From: Cupriavidus sp. YR651
GTDB lineage: Bacteria > Pseudomonadota > Gammaproteobacteria > Burkholderiales > Burkholderiaceae
Assembly: GCF_900101625.1 (NCBI RefSeq)
Contig: NZ_FMYZ01000004.1
Span: 61,571 to 125,570 of the forward strand
Length of the DNA: 64,000 nucleotides
Reading direction: 5' to 3'
This document shows positions 11,195 through 19,694 of this stretch, piece after piece. The notes under the pieces are model-generated. The model worked only from the letters and a program-made list of their open reading frames with translations, was not told the DNA's origin and ran no database searches. The first letter of the stretch is position 1; every line of letters starts with the position of its first letter. Position numbers and translations under genes: made by a program.

Positions 11195-11215
11195 TATGTT
11201 AACAGCGTTAATATA
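11195..11215. promoter_or_regulatory. Candidate TetR operator of the plus-strand catabolic operon
   Basis: TATGTTAAC (11195-11203) and GTTAATATA (11207-11215) form 9-bp half-sites with a single mismatch around the 3-nt spacer AGC. It overlaps a TATACA sequence (11212-11217) that could be the -10 box of the operon starting at 11311. Confidence 0.7.
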
Positions 11216-11310
11216 CATCGTCATGACACCGACCCGCGTGTGCGACGGCGTCGTGAAATCGATCATGAACAACCGCCGGCTCCATCCGGCCTTCCACGCA
11301 GGACAAGAAA

Positions 11311-12075
11311 ATGAGCACTGTCACGTTTGAAAAGGACGGCGCCGTTGGCGTCGTCACGATGGCGAAGCCGCCGCACAACCTGATCGAGGACAACTTCCTG
11401 AAGGATCTCCTGGGTGCTTACAACAACGCAGTAGAGCAGGGCTGCCGCGCGATACTGCTACGCAGCGGCATGCGCCACTTCTGCGCCGGCGCGGATGTGG
11501 CCGGTTTTGCCGGTGGCGGGCGCCGACGCGAACAGCCTGCCTTCGAGGCTTTGCTCGACGCACTGGAGAACGTGCCGATTCCCACCGTGGCCGCGGTCCA
11601 TGGGGGCGCACTCGGCGGTGGTGTCGAACTCGCGCTGACCTGCGACATGATCGTCGCCGCCGAAACGGCATTTTTCGGCATGGCCGAGGCATCCCTCGGT
11701 CTGCTGCCGCTGCTGGGCGGCGTCCAGCGCGTCGTGCAGCGAGTGGGGCCGGCACGCGCCAAGGAACTGGCCATGTTCGGTCGCCGGCACGATCCAGCGG
11801 TGCTTGAGCGCTGGGGCATGATCAACCTTGTCACCGCCGAAGCCGATTTGCCTGCGGTGTCCATGTCGTGGGCGCGTCAGTTGGCGGCCGGCCCCACCGT
11901 GGCGCTCCGGGGTATCAAGCAGCTCGCCAACCATTCGGCGCGCAGCGGCATTGCTGGCGCGGATGCCCACCAGACCGAAATGAACAACATGATGTGGGCA
12001 AGCGCCGACCAGAAGCGCGGCCTTGAGTCTTTCGCGAAGTCCGGTCCGGGCTCTGCAGTATTCGAGGGGAACTGA
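11311..12075 (+). CDS. Enoyl-CoA hydratase/isomerase (crotonase family), hydratase type
   Basis: A 254-residue crotonase. Both hydratase glutamates are present 20 residues apart: Glu106 in GGGVELALTCD and Glu126 in MAEASLGLLP, matching Glu144/Glu164 of rat mitochondrial hydratase. CAGADVAGF is the CoA/oxyanion region. It likely adds water to an enoyl-CoA. It is the first gene of a six-gene plus-strand operon and is followed after 2 nt by a CoA-transferase. Confidence 0.88.
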   Translation: MSTVTFEKDGAVGVVTMAKPPHNLIEDNFLKDLLGAYNNAVEQGCRAILLRSGMRHFCAGADVAGFAGGGRRREQPAFEALLDALENVPIPTVAAVHGGALGGGVELALTCDMIVAAETAFFGMAEASLGLLPLLGGVQRVVQRVGPARAKELAMFGRRHDPAVLERWGMINLVTAEADLPAVSMSWARQLAAGPTVALRGIKQLANHSARSGIAGADAHQTEMNNMMWASADQKRGLESFAKSGPGSAVFEGN

Positions 12076-12077
12076 TC

Positions 12078-13313
12078 ATGGGCGCTCCACTGGAAGGACT
12101 GAAAGTCATCGACTTCACGCGGGTGCTTGCCGGTCCCCTCTGCACGAAGACATTGCGCGACCTGGGCGCTGACGTGACCAAGATCGAGCCGCCCGGCGGC
12201 GACACCGGGCGCGGCGGCGTACCGCACATCGGTACGATGTCCGTGTACTACGCGCAGCAGAATGCGGGCAAGCGGAATCTGAGTCTTGACCTGAACTGGC
12301 CCGAGGCCCGCGAGATCGTGATCGACATGTGCCGCGAAGCCGATATCATCGTCGAGAACTTCCGGCCCGGAACGCTCGCCCGTTTCGGCCTTGGGTATGA
12401 GCAGGTGCGCGAGTTCAATCCGGCCGTCATCTATGTGTCGATGAGCGGGTACGGACAAACGGGTCCGTGGAAGAATCGCCCCGCATTCGCGCCGACCGTG
12501 CAGGCCGAAACCGGTCTCACCGATATCCTGCGCGAGCACTACGGTTTCGACGGCGACGCGTTGCGCAACGATGCCTGCAGCCACGCGGATGTCTATACCG
12601 GGCTGCACGGCGTGATTGCCGTGCTTTCGGCATTGCAGCACCGACACAGGACCGGTGAAGGCCAGCATGTCGACGTATCGATGGCGGCCACCATGCTGGC
12701 CGTCAACGAGCGCGCGGGTGCGCAGCTCTCGGGGGTCGACACGCAAGGCGAGCCGCCCGCGCTGAGCGCGCCCGAGTCCCACATCTTCCAGCTGCCGGAC
12801 GGGCGCCAGGTGACGATCGCCGCCAGCCCGATCTACTCGCTGATGTTCATCCGCTATTGCTCGATGATGCGCCGGACAGACCTGCTGTCGGACCCGCGCT
12901 TTGCCAGTGCGCCGCTGCGCAGGCAGAACCTGGATGCGCTGCTTGCGGAAGTCAGGGCGTGGATCCTCACCTTCAACGACCTCGACGAACTGCAGGCCCA
13001 GGTCAGCGAGCAGGGCCTTGCCATCGGCGTGGTGCGCACCACGAGCGAACTCGCGGAGTCGGAGTGGGCGGAGCACTGGGGGGCCATCGTGGAAATCGAC
13101 GACCGCATCGGCGGGACGATGCGGATGCCTGGCCCCCCGTGGCGATTCAGTACGGCAACGTTGCCAGCTCCAGGCGTTCCTGCTTTTCAGGGCGAGCACA
13201 ACATCGAACTGCTGACGGAGCGCGAGATCGACCCTGACACGATCCAGTCGCTGCGCAAACGACGCATCCTGCTGAGCCGAAAGAGTCTGCGCGGAGAGTT
13301 CGATGAAGCTTGA
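12078..13313 (+). CDS. CaiB/BaiF-type (family III) CoA-transferase
   Basis: A 411-residue family III CoA-transferase, which moves CoA from a donor acyl-CoA to a carboxylic acid through an aspartyl anhydride. The N-terminal FTRVLAGPLCTKTLRDLGADV and the segment VENFRPG are diagnostic. The likely catalytic Asp171 lies in HADVYTGLHGVIAVL. It probably activates the pathway substrate without ATP. Its end overlaps the next gene by 11 nt. Confidence 0.9.
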   Translation: MGAPLEGLKVIDFTRVLAGPLCTKTLRDLGADVTKIEPPGGDTGRGGVPHIGTMSVYYAQQNAGKRNLSLDLNWPEAREIVIDMCREADIIVENFRPGTLARFGLGYEQVREFNPAVIYVSMSGYGQTGPWKNRPAFAPTVQAETGLTDILREHYGFDGDALRNDACSHADVYTGLHGVIAVLSALQHRHRTGEGQHVDVSMAATMLAVNERAGAQLSGVDTQGEPPALSAPESHIFQLPDGRQVTIAASPIYSLMFIRYCSMMRRTDLLSDPRFASAPLRRQNLDALLAEVRAWILTFNDLDELQAQVSEQGLAIGVVRTTSELAESEWAEHWGAIVEIDDRIGGTMRMPGPPWRFSTATLPAPGVPAFQGEHNIELLTEREIDPDTIQSLRKRRILLSRKSLRGEFDEA

Positions 13314-14622
13314 TCACACGCACGACGTTGCCACCCGCAGCTGGCTCGAATCGGCAAATCAGGGCGGTACGCCGTTCCCGCTGCAGAACTTGCCGTTTGC
13401 CGTGTTTCGACGTGCAGGTAGTGAGGAAGCCTTCCGTGGTGGCGTGGCGCTGGGTGACCAGGTCATCGATCTCGCGGCGATGGTGCGAACCGGCGCGCTG
13501 ACGGGTCTCGCCGAACAGGCTGCGCGCGCGTGCGCACAGCCGACGCTCAATGATTTCTTCGCCATGGGGCCGGGCGCGTGGCGGGCGCTGCGCCACGCGC
13601 TGTTTGATGGCTTCGATGCGCGCAACAAGGTTGGAAGCGACTTGCTCAAGACGGCGCTGGTGCCGCAGGCTGAGGCCGAGTATGGCGTGCCCGCGCAGAT
13701 CGGGGACTACACGGATTTCTACACCTCGATCGATCACGCCCGCAACATTGTCAAGCTGCTGCGCCCGGATGGTTCGCTTTCGCCCAACTTCCAGTGGATG
13801 CCGGTCGCGTATCACGGCCGCGCGTCGAGCATCGGGCTCTCCGGCCAGAGAGTCCGGCGGCCCGTCGGCCAGCGCGTGCCGGCCGGACAGAGCCAGCCCG
13901 AACTGGGAGCGTCCGCCCGGCTCGACTACGAACTGGAGCTGGGAATCTTCATCGGTGTCGGAAACGAGCAGGGCACGCGCATTCCGGTCGGCAAGGCGGA
14001 AGAGCATGTGTTCGGCCTCTGCATCCTGAACGACTGGTCGGCGCGAGACATCCAGTCCTGGGAATCGACGCCGCTGGGGCCGTTCCAGGCGAAGAATTTC
14101 GCTACGACGATCTCCCCGTGGATTGTCACGATGGACGCACTGGCACCGTTCCGTGCGGGCTGGAGCCGGCCGCCGGCTGATCCGCAACCGCTGCCTTACC
14201 TGGTGTCACCCTCGACCTTCGAGCAGGGCGCGATTGATATCCAGCTGGAAGTTGCGGTCGAGACGGCTGCCCACCGGCGCGGCGGCATTCCGCCGACACG
14301 GCTCTCGCGCACGAGCTTTCGCCACCAGTACTGGACGGTCGGGCAGATGGTCGCGCACCACACCGTCGGTGGCTGCAATCTGCGCAGCGGCGACCTGCTG
14401 GGCAGCGGCACGATTTCCGGCCCGACGCCGGCCGAGGCAGGCGCGCTCATCGAGCTCACCCGTGCCGGGCAATCGCCGGTGCAGCTGGATTCCGGCGAGA
14501 CGCGCTCTTTTCTCGAGGACGGCGATGTGGTGGTGATGACGGGCTGGTGCGAGCGGCCCGGCTATGCGCGCATTGGCTTCGGCGAGAACCGTGGGGAAGT
14601 CATTCCCGCTGAATGGGCATGA
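13303..14622 (+). CDS. Fumarylacetoacetase-type hydrolase
   Basis: A 439-residue protein with both the N-terminal SH3-like and C-terminal FAH domains of true fumarylacetoacetases, not the short FahD type. DYTDFYTSIDHARN holds Asp138 and His145 (metal ligand and general base in mouse FAH); YELELG supplies two Glu ligands and NDWSARDIQ the last Asp. These enzymes hydrolyse a C-C bond in a 1,3-dioxo acid. No homogentisate or gentisate dioxygenase lies nearby, so the natural substrate here need not be fumarylacetoacetate. It overlaps the upstream CoA-transferase gene. Confidence 0.88.
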   Translation: MKLDHTHDVATRSWLESANQGGTPFPLQNLPFAVFRRAGSEEAFRGGVALGDQVIDLAAMVRTGALTGLAEQAARACAQPTLNDFFAMGPGAWRALRHALFDGFDARNKVGSDLLKTALVPQAEAEYGVPAQIGDYTDFYTSIDHARNIVKLLRPDGSLSPNFQWMPVAYHGRASSIGLSGQRVRRPVGQRVPAGQSQPELGASARLDYELELGIFIGVGNEQGTRIPVGKAEEHVFGLCILNDWSARDIQSWESTPLGPFQAKNFATTISPWIVTMDALAPFRAGWSRPPADPQPLPYLVSPSTFEQGAIDIQLEVAVETAAHRRGGIPPTRLSRTSFRHQYWTVGQMVAHHTVGGCNLRSGDLLGSGTISGPTPAEAGALIELTRAGQSPVQLDSGETRSFLEDGDVVVMTGWCERPGYARIGFGENRGEVIPAEWA

Positions 14623-14687
14623 GGCGGGTGGAAGTATCAGGCGACTCCGGCAGAGACCCGGGGGCGCCAGAGTCAGGAGTTAGGGTG

Positions 14688-16043
14688 ATGACGACGCAAT
14701 TCAAGGCGGAAGCGCCGGCCTTCGATACCGACGCGGACGCCGCATTGCGCAAGGCATATCGGACCTCGGAATGGCGCATCCTGCCGATCCTCTTTGGCCT
14801 GTGGATGCTGGCCTGGGTTGACCGGGCGAACGTGGCGTTCGCGAAGCTGCAGATGGCGCCGGACCTGGGCTTTAGCGAGACGGCGTACGGATTTGGCGCT
14901 GGCCTGTTCTTTCTCGGCTACGTGCTGCTGGGCGTGCCCAGCGCGATGGTCCAGCGCCGCGTTGGCGCGCGGCTGACCATCTCCGTGATCGCGCTCGGGT
15001 GGGGCGCGACCAGTGTCGCGATGATGTTCGTCCATTCGGCCGGCATGTTCTATGCGCTGCGCCTGCTGCTGGGTGCCTTCGAGGCAGGCTTCTATCCCGG
15101 CGTGATCCTGTACCTGAACCAGTGGTATCCCACGCAACGCCGCACGCGCAATTTCAGCATCTTCCATTCGGCGGCGATCTGCTCGACGGTTGCGGTGGGG
15201 ATGACCGGTGGCTTCGTGCTCGACCATATGAGCGGCTTGCTCGGCGTGGCAGGGTGGCGGTGGATGTTCCTCGTGCAGGCCGTGCCGACGATGGTTCTCG
15301 CCGGGGTCGCTTTCAGGGTCCTTCCAGATGGGCCGGCGACGGCGCGATGGCTGTCGGAAGGGCAGCGCCGGCTGATCCTGGCGGACCTCGCGCGTAGTGC
15401 CAGTCAGGCGATTGCGCCGACAGGCAAGCCGGGTTCGCTGCTCGCCAACCCCATGACATGGGTGCTCGCCGCGGTCTACTTCGGCATTCTGGCTGCCAAC
15501 TCGGCGCTGAGCTTCTTTACGCCGACCATCCTCCACGATGCGGGATTCGGCGGCTACAGCGCTATCGGCGGCGTGATTGCGGCGATCTGCCTGCTCGGCG
15601 CCATCGGCAATATCGTGTTCTCGAGTGCGGTCAGCCGCTTTCGCGACAGCCGCCTCGCCTGCGCGATCGCGTCGGTGATCAGCGTCGCAAGCATTCTGGC
15701 GCTGCCAGCCATCTGGCACAGCCGGCCCGGGACGTTCCTCACGCTGGTACTTGCGCTTGCCGGCACCGGCGCAGGAATCTCGCTGTTCTGGCAGATTCCG
15801 GTGCGTTTCATGGACGAGTCGACCGCCGCGCTGGGCGTGCCACTGATCAGCTCGGTGGCCAACGTCGCCGGCTTCCTGACGCCATGGCTGATCGGATACC
15901 TGCGCGACATGTCCGGCACCTACAGCGGCGGCTTTCTGACGGCAGCCGGCGCGCAGGCGCTTGCCGCAGCCCTCCTCATCACCGGCATCCCGCTTGCGCT
16001 CCGGCACCTTGTCGCCCAGGCGCCAGGGTCGAAGCGCGCCTGA
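14688..16043 (+). CDS. MFS transporter, anion:cation symporter type
   Basis: A 451-residue major facilitator with about 12 membrane segments. Features such as WVDRANVAFAKLQM and RLLLGAFEAGFYPGVILYL are typical of the ACS family of carboxylate uptake carriers. ATG at 14688 is chosen because AGGAG lies 10 nt upstream; a longer frame to 14613 adds a charged segment unlike the family. Being inside the catabolic operon, it likely imports the pathway's acid substrate. Confidence 0.87.
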   Translation: MTTQFKAEAPAFDTDADAALRKAYRTSEWRILPILFGLWMLAWVDRANVAFAKLQMAPDLGFSETAYGFGAGLFFLGYVLLGVPSAMVQRRVGARLTISVIALGWGATSVAMMFVHSAGMFYALRLLLGAFEAGFYPGVILYLNQWYPTQRRTRNFSIFHSAAICSTVAVGMTGGFVLDHMSGLLGVAGWRWMFLVQAVPTMVLAGVAFRVLPDGPATARWLSEGQRRLILADLARSASQAIAPTGKPGSLLANPMTWVLAAVYFGILAANSALSFFTPTILHDAGFGGYSAIGGVIAAICLLGAIGNIVFSSAVSRFRDSRLACAIASVISVASILALPAIWHSRPGTFLTLVLALAGTGAGISLFWQIPVRFMDESTAALGVPLISSVANVAGFLTPWLIGYLRDMSGTYSGGFLTAAGAQALAAALLITGIPLALRHLVAQAPGSKRA

Positions 16044-16083
16044 AACACGATTACCGCAGTACCCCAACGACAGGAGAATCCGC

Positions 16084-17304
16084 ATGGGTGCATTGGACCA
16101 TATCCGCGTGCTCGATCTGACACGCGTGCTGGCGGGGCCCTGGTGTGCACAGACGCTCGCCGATTTCGGTGCCGACGTCATCAAGATCGAGCGCCCGGGC
16201 GCGGGAGACGATACCCGCCAATGGGGGCCGCCGTACTTCACGACACCGGACGGCAAGGCCACGCGAGAAGCCTCCTACTATCTTGCGGCCAACCGGAACA
16301 AGCGCTCGGTGACGGTCGATATCGGCACGCCGGAAGGGCAACGCATCGTGCGCGAGCTGGCGGCGCAGAGCGATGTCGTGCTGGAAAACTACAAGGTTGG
16401 CCAGCTGAAGAAGTATGGCCTCGACTATGCCTCGCTCAAGGCGATCAACCCGGCCCTGATCTTTTGCTCGATCACCGGCTTCGGGCAGGACGGCCCGTAT
16501 GCCGCGCGTGCGGGCTACGACTTCATCGTCCAGGGCCTCGGGGGCTTCATGAGCATTACGGGCGAGCACGACAGCCAGGCCGGCGGCGGCCCGCAAAAGG
16601 CCGGCGTGGCGATTGCCGACCTGATGACAGGCATGTACGCGACCACGGCCGTGCTCGCCGCGCTGGCACACCGCGACCGCACCGGCGAGGGCCAATGCAT
16701 CGACATGGCGTTGCTCGATGTGCAGGTGGCGATGCTGGCCAACGTCGGCGCGAGCTTCCTGACCAGCGGGGCGGTTCCGAAGCGGTGGGGCAACGCGCAC
16801 GCGAATATCGTGCCGTACCAGTCGTTCGAGGCGAGCGACGGCTGGATCATCGTGGCGGTCGGCAACGACGGTCAGTTCCGCAAGTTCGTCGAGATCGGTG
16901 GGCGAGCCGAGTTGGCGGATGACGAGCGATTCGCCACCAATCCCGCACGCGTCCGGAACCGCGACACGCTGGTCCCGATCCTGGCCGACATGGTTCGCAC
17001 GCGCGACAAGCGTCAGTGGATCGCGCTGATGGAGGCGACCGGCGTCCCCTGCGGTCCGATCAATGATCTGGCGGAAGTCTTCGGCGACGAGCAGGTGGTT
17101 GCCCGCGGCATGAAAGTCGAGGTCGAACACCCGCTGGGTGGTTCGGTCGGGCTGGTGCGCAATCCCATCCGGATGAGCGCCACGCCGCCAGAGGCGAAGT
17201 CGGCACCGCCCCTCCTGGGTCAGCATACTGAAGATGTACTGAAGTCCCTGCTCGGCTATGAAGACGGCGCCATCGGGCGCCTGCGCGCCAGCGCCGTCAT
17301 TTGA
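16084..17304 (+). CDS. CaiB/BaiF-type (family III) CoA-transferase, second copy
   Basis: A 406-residue family III CoA-transferase with LTRVLAGPWCAQTLADFGADV, VLENYKVGQLKKYGL and the likely catalytic Asp179 in AIADLMTGMYATTAVL. ATG at 16084 follows ACAGGAGAATCCGC. It diverges clearly from the copy at 12078, so the two probably handle different acids, for example the starting substrate and a later intermediate. Confidence 0.9.
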   Translation: MGALDHIRVLDLTRVLAGPWCAQTLADFGADVIKIERPGAGDDTRQWGPPYFTTPDGKATREASYYLAANRNKRSVTVDIGTPEGQRIVRELAAQSDVVLENYKVGQLKKYGLDYASLKAINPALIFCSITGFGQDGPYAARAGYDFIVQGLGGFMSITGEHDSQAGGGPQKAGVAIADLMTGMYATTAVLAALAHRDRTGEGQCIDMALLDVQVAMLANVGASFLTSGAVPKRWGNAHANIVPYQSFEASDGWIIVAVGNDGQFRKFVEIGGRAELADDERFATNPARVRNRDTLVPILADMVRTRDKRQWIALMEATGVPCGPINDLAEVFGDEQVVARGMKVEVEHPLGGSVGLVRNPIRMSATPPEAKSAPPLLGQHTEDVLKSLLGYEDGAIGRLRASAVI

Positions 17305-17331
17305 TGATCATCCGAAAACCGGAATAGCACC

Positions 17332-18126
17332 ATGAGCTTCCTGCACTACGCACAGCGCGGCCACGTCGTTACGTTGACCATGAACGAGCCTGACCGGCGC
17401 AACCCGCTTACTGGCAACACGGCGGTAGACGAGTTCGTCGAAGCCATTGACCGGATCGAGGCCGACAACAGCGTGCGCGCTGTCATCCTCACCGGTGCCG
17501 GCACCGCCTTCTCGTCGGGCGGCAGCATCCGGGAAATGGAACGCCAGTCGTCGGGCGACGTCTCCGGAATGGAGATCAGGCGCGACTACCGGCGCGGCAT
17601 CCAGCGCCTGCCGCTGGCACTGTTCAATCTCGAAGTGCCCGTCATTGCCGCCGTCAACGGACCGGCCATGGGTGCCGGGCTCGATCTCGCCTGCATGTGC
17701 GATATGCGCATCGCCTCCGAGAACGCGCTCTTTGCCGAGAGCTTCGTCAAGCTGGGAATCATCCCGGGCGACGGTGGCGCATGGTTGCTTCCGCGAATCA
17801 TCGGCTTGTCTCGCGCTGCGGAAATGACGTTCACGGGACGCTCGATCGACGCCCGCAAGGCACTGGAGTGGAACCTGGTCTCGCAGGTGGTGCCTGCCGA
17901 GCAGTTGCTTGTCGCCGCCAACGAACTGGCTGACGCCGTGGCCGCCAACCCACCGCATGCGGTCCGCATGGCCAAGCGTCTGCTGCGCGAGGGCATGCAC
18001 ACGCGGTTGGATACCCTGCTGGAGTTGTCGGCCGGCTTCCAGGCGATATCGCACCAGACGGCGGATCATCGCGAAGCCGTGTCGGCATTCCTGGAGAAGC
18101 GGAAACCGACCTTCAGCGGCAACTGA
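17332..18126 (+). CDS. Crotonase-family protein with altered active site
   Basis: A 264-residue crotonase, last gene of the plus operon. The fold signatures are clear (GAGTAFSSGG, NGPAMGAGLDLACMCDMRIA, KLGIIPGDGGAWLLPR). The two hydratase glutamates are replaced by Asp118 and Phe138, with another Asp at 147. It is therefore less likely to be a simple hydratase than the crotonase at 11311 and more likely an isomerase or C-C bond-acting member. A strong terminator follows. Confidence 0.85.
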   Translation: MSFLHYAQRGHVVTLTMNEPDRRNPLTGNTAVDEFVEAIDRIEADNSVRAVILTGAGTAFSSGGSIREMERQSSGDVSGMEIRRDYRRGIQRLPLALFNLEVPVIAAVNGPAMGAGLDLACMCDMRIASENALFAESFVKLGIIPGDGGAWLLPRIIGLSRAAEMTFTGRSIDARKALEWNLVSQVVPAEQLLVAANELADAVAANPPHAVRMAKRLLREGMHTRLDTLLELSAGFQAISHQTADHREAVSAFLEKRKPTFSGN

Positions 18127-18148
18127 GTAACAGCCAACACGAAAAAGA

Positions 18149-18180
18149 GGCCCTGCGCTTTTGTTTGCGCAGGGCCTTTT
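18149..18180. terminator. Intrinsic terminator of the plus-strand catabolic operon
   Basis: GGCCCTGCGC (18149-18158) pairs perfectly with GCGCAGGGCC (18167-18176) around an 8-nt loop and is followed by TTTT. The A-rich 5' flank lets it also work for the convergent molybdenum-hydroxylase operon. Confidence 0.85.
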
Positions 18181-18210
18181 CAATTTCCATCGTCTGACAG
18201 ACACTTGTAT

Positions 18211-18825
18211 TCAGGGACTCGCCGCAAGTTGTGCCGCGTGTTCGATCACCCTCGCCAGCTTGTCGTCGAGCGCCTTGCCAATTACGCCGACGTCTCGATT
18301 GCCAAACTGGCCGAACAGCGTCGACGGTTGATCGTACTCGACCCGGATTCGCCCGGGCGCCGTTTCATATACCAGCACGGAAAGCGGTGCGTAGAGCCCG
18401 GCACGAATGTCGTGTTGGGTCATTTGCAACGCGATTCGCGGGTTTCCGACGTGATAGCGCTTGGCATGCCCCTTGAGGCCGGCCAGCGCCAACAGCGCGC
18501 CGTGATTCTGAATCATGAAGATCATCAGTCCCTGATCGCCCTCCATCTGCGCAAGCCGGGCTTCGGCGGCTGCGGGATCGGAGGCGATGAGCTTCGTCGC
18601 GGATGGATCGAAGCGCCCTAACAGGGCTTCGAAATGCTGGGTGAACGGTTCGAATGGAACGCTAACGTCTAGCGTCATATGCGTCACGCTAACGGCATGC
18701 GGCGTTGGCGCGCTGATGAGTCGGTCGGCTTGTTTCATGGCGGATTGTGCTTCGCTAAGGCCCGGGACGAGTCCCAGCGCTAGCCAGGCGATTGGTGCGT
18801 AACGGAAAAATTTGGCTGCTTTCAT
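18211..18825 (-). CDS. Exported DUF302 protein
   Basis: A 204-residue protein with a signal peptide (cleavage likely near LSEA|QS) and a DUF302 domain in the middle, seen as FGQFGNRDVGVIGKALDDKL and the LMIFMIQNHG segment. The family has no firm biochemical role. It is the last gene of the Mo-hydroxylase operon; its ATG overlaps the stop of the FAD-subunit gene (ATGA), so it is part of the unit. Confidence 0.8.
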   Translation of the reverse strand: MKAAKFFRYAPIAWLALGLVPGLSEAQSAMKQADRLISAPTPHAVSVTHMTLDVSVPFEPFTQHFEALLGRFDPSATKLIASDPAAAEARLAQMEGDQGLMIFMIQNHGALLALAGLKGHAKRYHVGNPRIALQMTQHDIRAGLYAPLSVLVYETAPGRIRVEYDQPSTLFGQFGNRDVGVIGKALDDKLARVIEHAAQLAASP

Positions 18826-19694
18826 GATTCGATGCCGTATTCCCGTGAGACGGCGTCTTCCAGTGCCCGCTTGAGCATGACCTTGCCCAGTTGAATGCGA
18901 TAGTCGCCACTCGCAAAGTTGTCTTCCAGCGGCGTCACGTCGACGAAGGCCGTCTCGACGAGACGCCCGATCTCCTCCGCAGATCCCGTGAACCCACGGC
19001 CCAGCATGGCTTCGGCCGCAGAGGCACGGAACGCCGTCGCGGCCAGCCCCGTCATGCCAATCCTGCCGCCCGTGCAGGTATCGCCGGCGTACTGCAGGGC
19101 GACGGCGGCTGCGGCCACGGCATAGCCCGAGGCGGGGTGACGGAATTTTCGATAGGCCACGCGATCGGGGCCGGGCAACGGGATGCGGATGCGCGCCAGA
19201 ATCTCGTCCTGCTGCGCCGCCGACGACATGAAGCCGACAAAGAACGCATCGGCGGCAACCTCTCGCGTACCGCCGGCGCCGATGAGTTCCATCCGGGCGT
19301 CCAGCGCCAGCATGATCGCGGGCCAGTCTGCCGATGGGTCGGCATTGACCAGCGAGCCGCCGATCGTGCCACGGTTGCGCACGGTCGGATCGGCAATGAC
19401 GCCGGCCGCCAGCCGGATCAATGGCAACAGCTCGGCCAGCCCGGGATGATCGCCCAGTTCGGCATGGGTGGTGGCGGCGCCGATTGCAACGTGGTCCGGA
19501 TGGAACTCGATGCCGTGCAGTTCCGGCAACCTGCCGATGTCGATGAGCAGGGGTGTACTGGCCAGGCGCAGTTTCATCAGCGGGATCAGCGAATGCCCGC
19601 CGGCCAGCAACTTGGCATCGCTGTCACTGGCGAGCAGTTCGAGCGCGTGCGTCACGCTGGTGGCTCTGACGTATTCAACAGGGTAGGGGATCAT
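18822..19694 (-). CDS. Molybdenum hydroxylase, FAD-binding medium subunit (CoxM-like)
   Basis: A 290-residue FAD subunit of the xanthine oxidase/CO dehydrogenase family. AGGHSLIPLMKLRL near residue 32 and TIGGSLVNADPSADWP near residue 110 are the two FAD-binding motifs. It passes electrons from the iron-sulfur clusters to an acceptor. Its start overlaps the stop of the large-subunit gene (ATGA). Confidence 0.92.
   Translation of the reverse strand: MIPYPVEYVRATSVTHALELLASDSDAKLLAGGHSLIPLMKLRLASTPLLIDIGRLPELHGIEFHPDHVAIGAATTHAELGDHPGLAELLPLIRLAAGVIADPTVRNRGTIGGSLVNADPSADWPAIMLALDARMELIGAGGTREVAADAFFVGFMSSAAQQDEILARIRIPLPGPDRVAYRKFRHPASGYAVAAAAVALQYAGDTCTGGRIGMTGLAATAFRASAAEAMLGRGFTGSAEEIGRLVETAFVDVTPLEDNFASGDYRIQLGKVMLKRALEDAVSREYGIES

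Noticed and set aside
11877..13199. Minus-strand frame of 440 residues
   Set aside because: Antisense to the crotonase and CoA-transferase genes.
14673..16262. Minus-strand frame of 529 residues
   Set aside because: Antisense to the MFS carrier; His/Arg/Gln-rich composition without domains.
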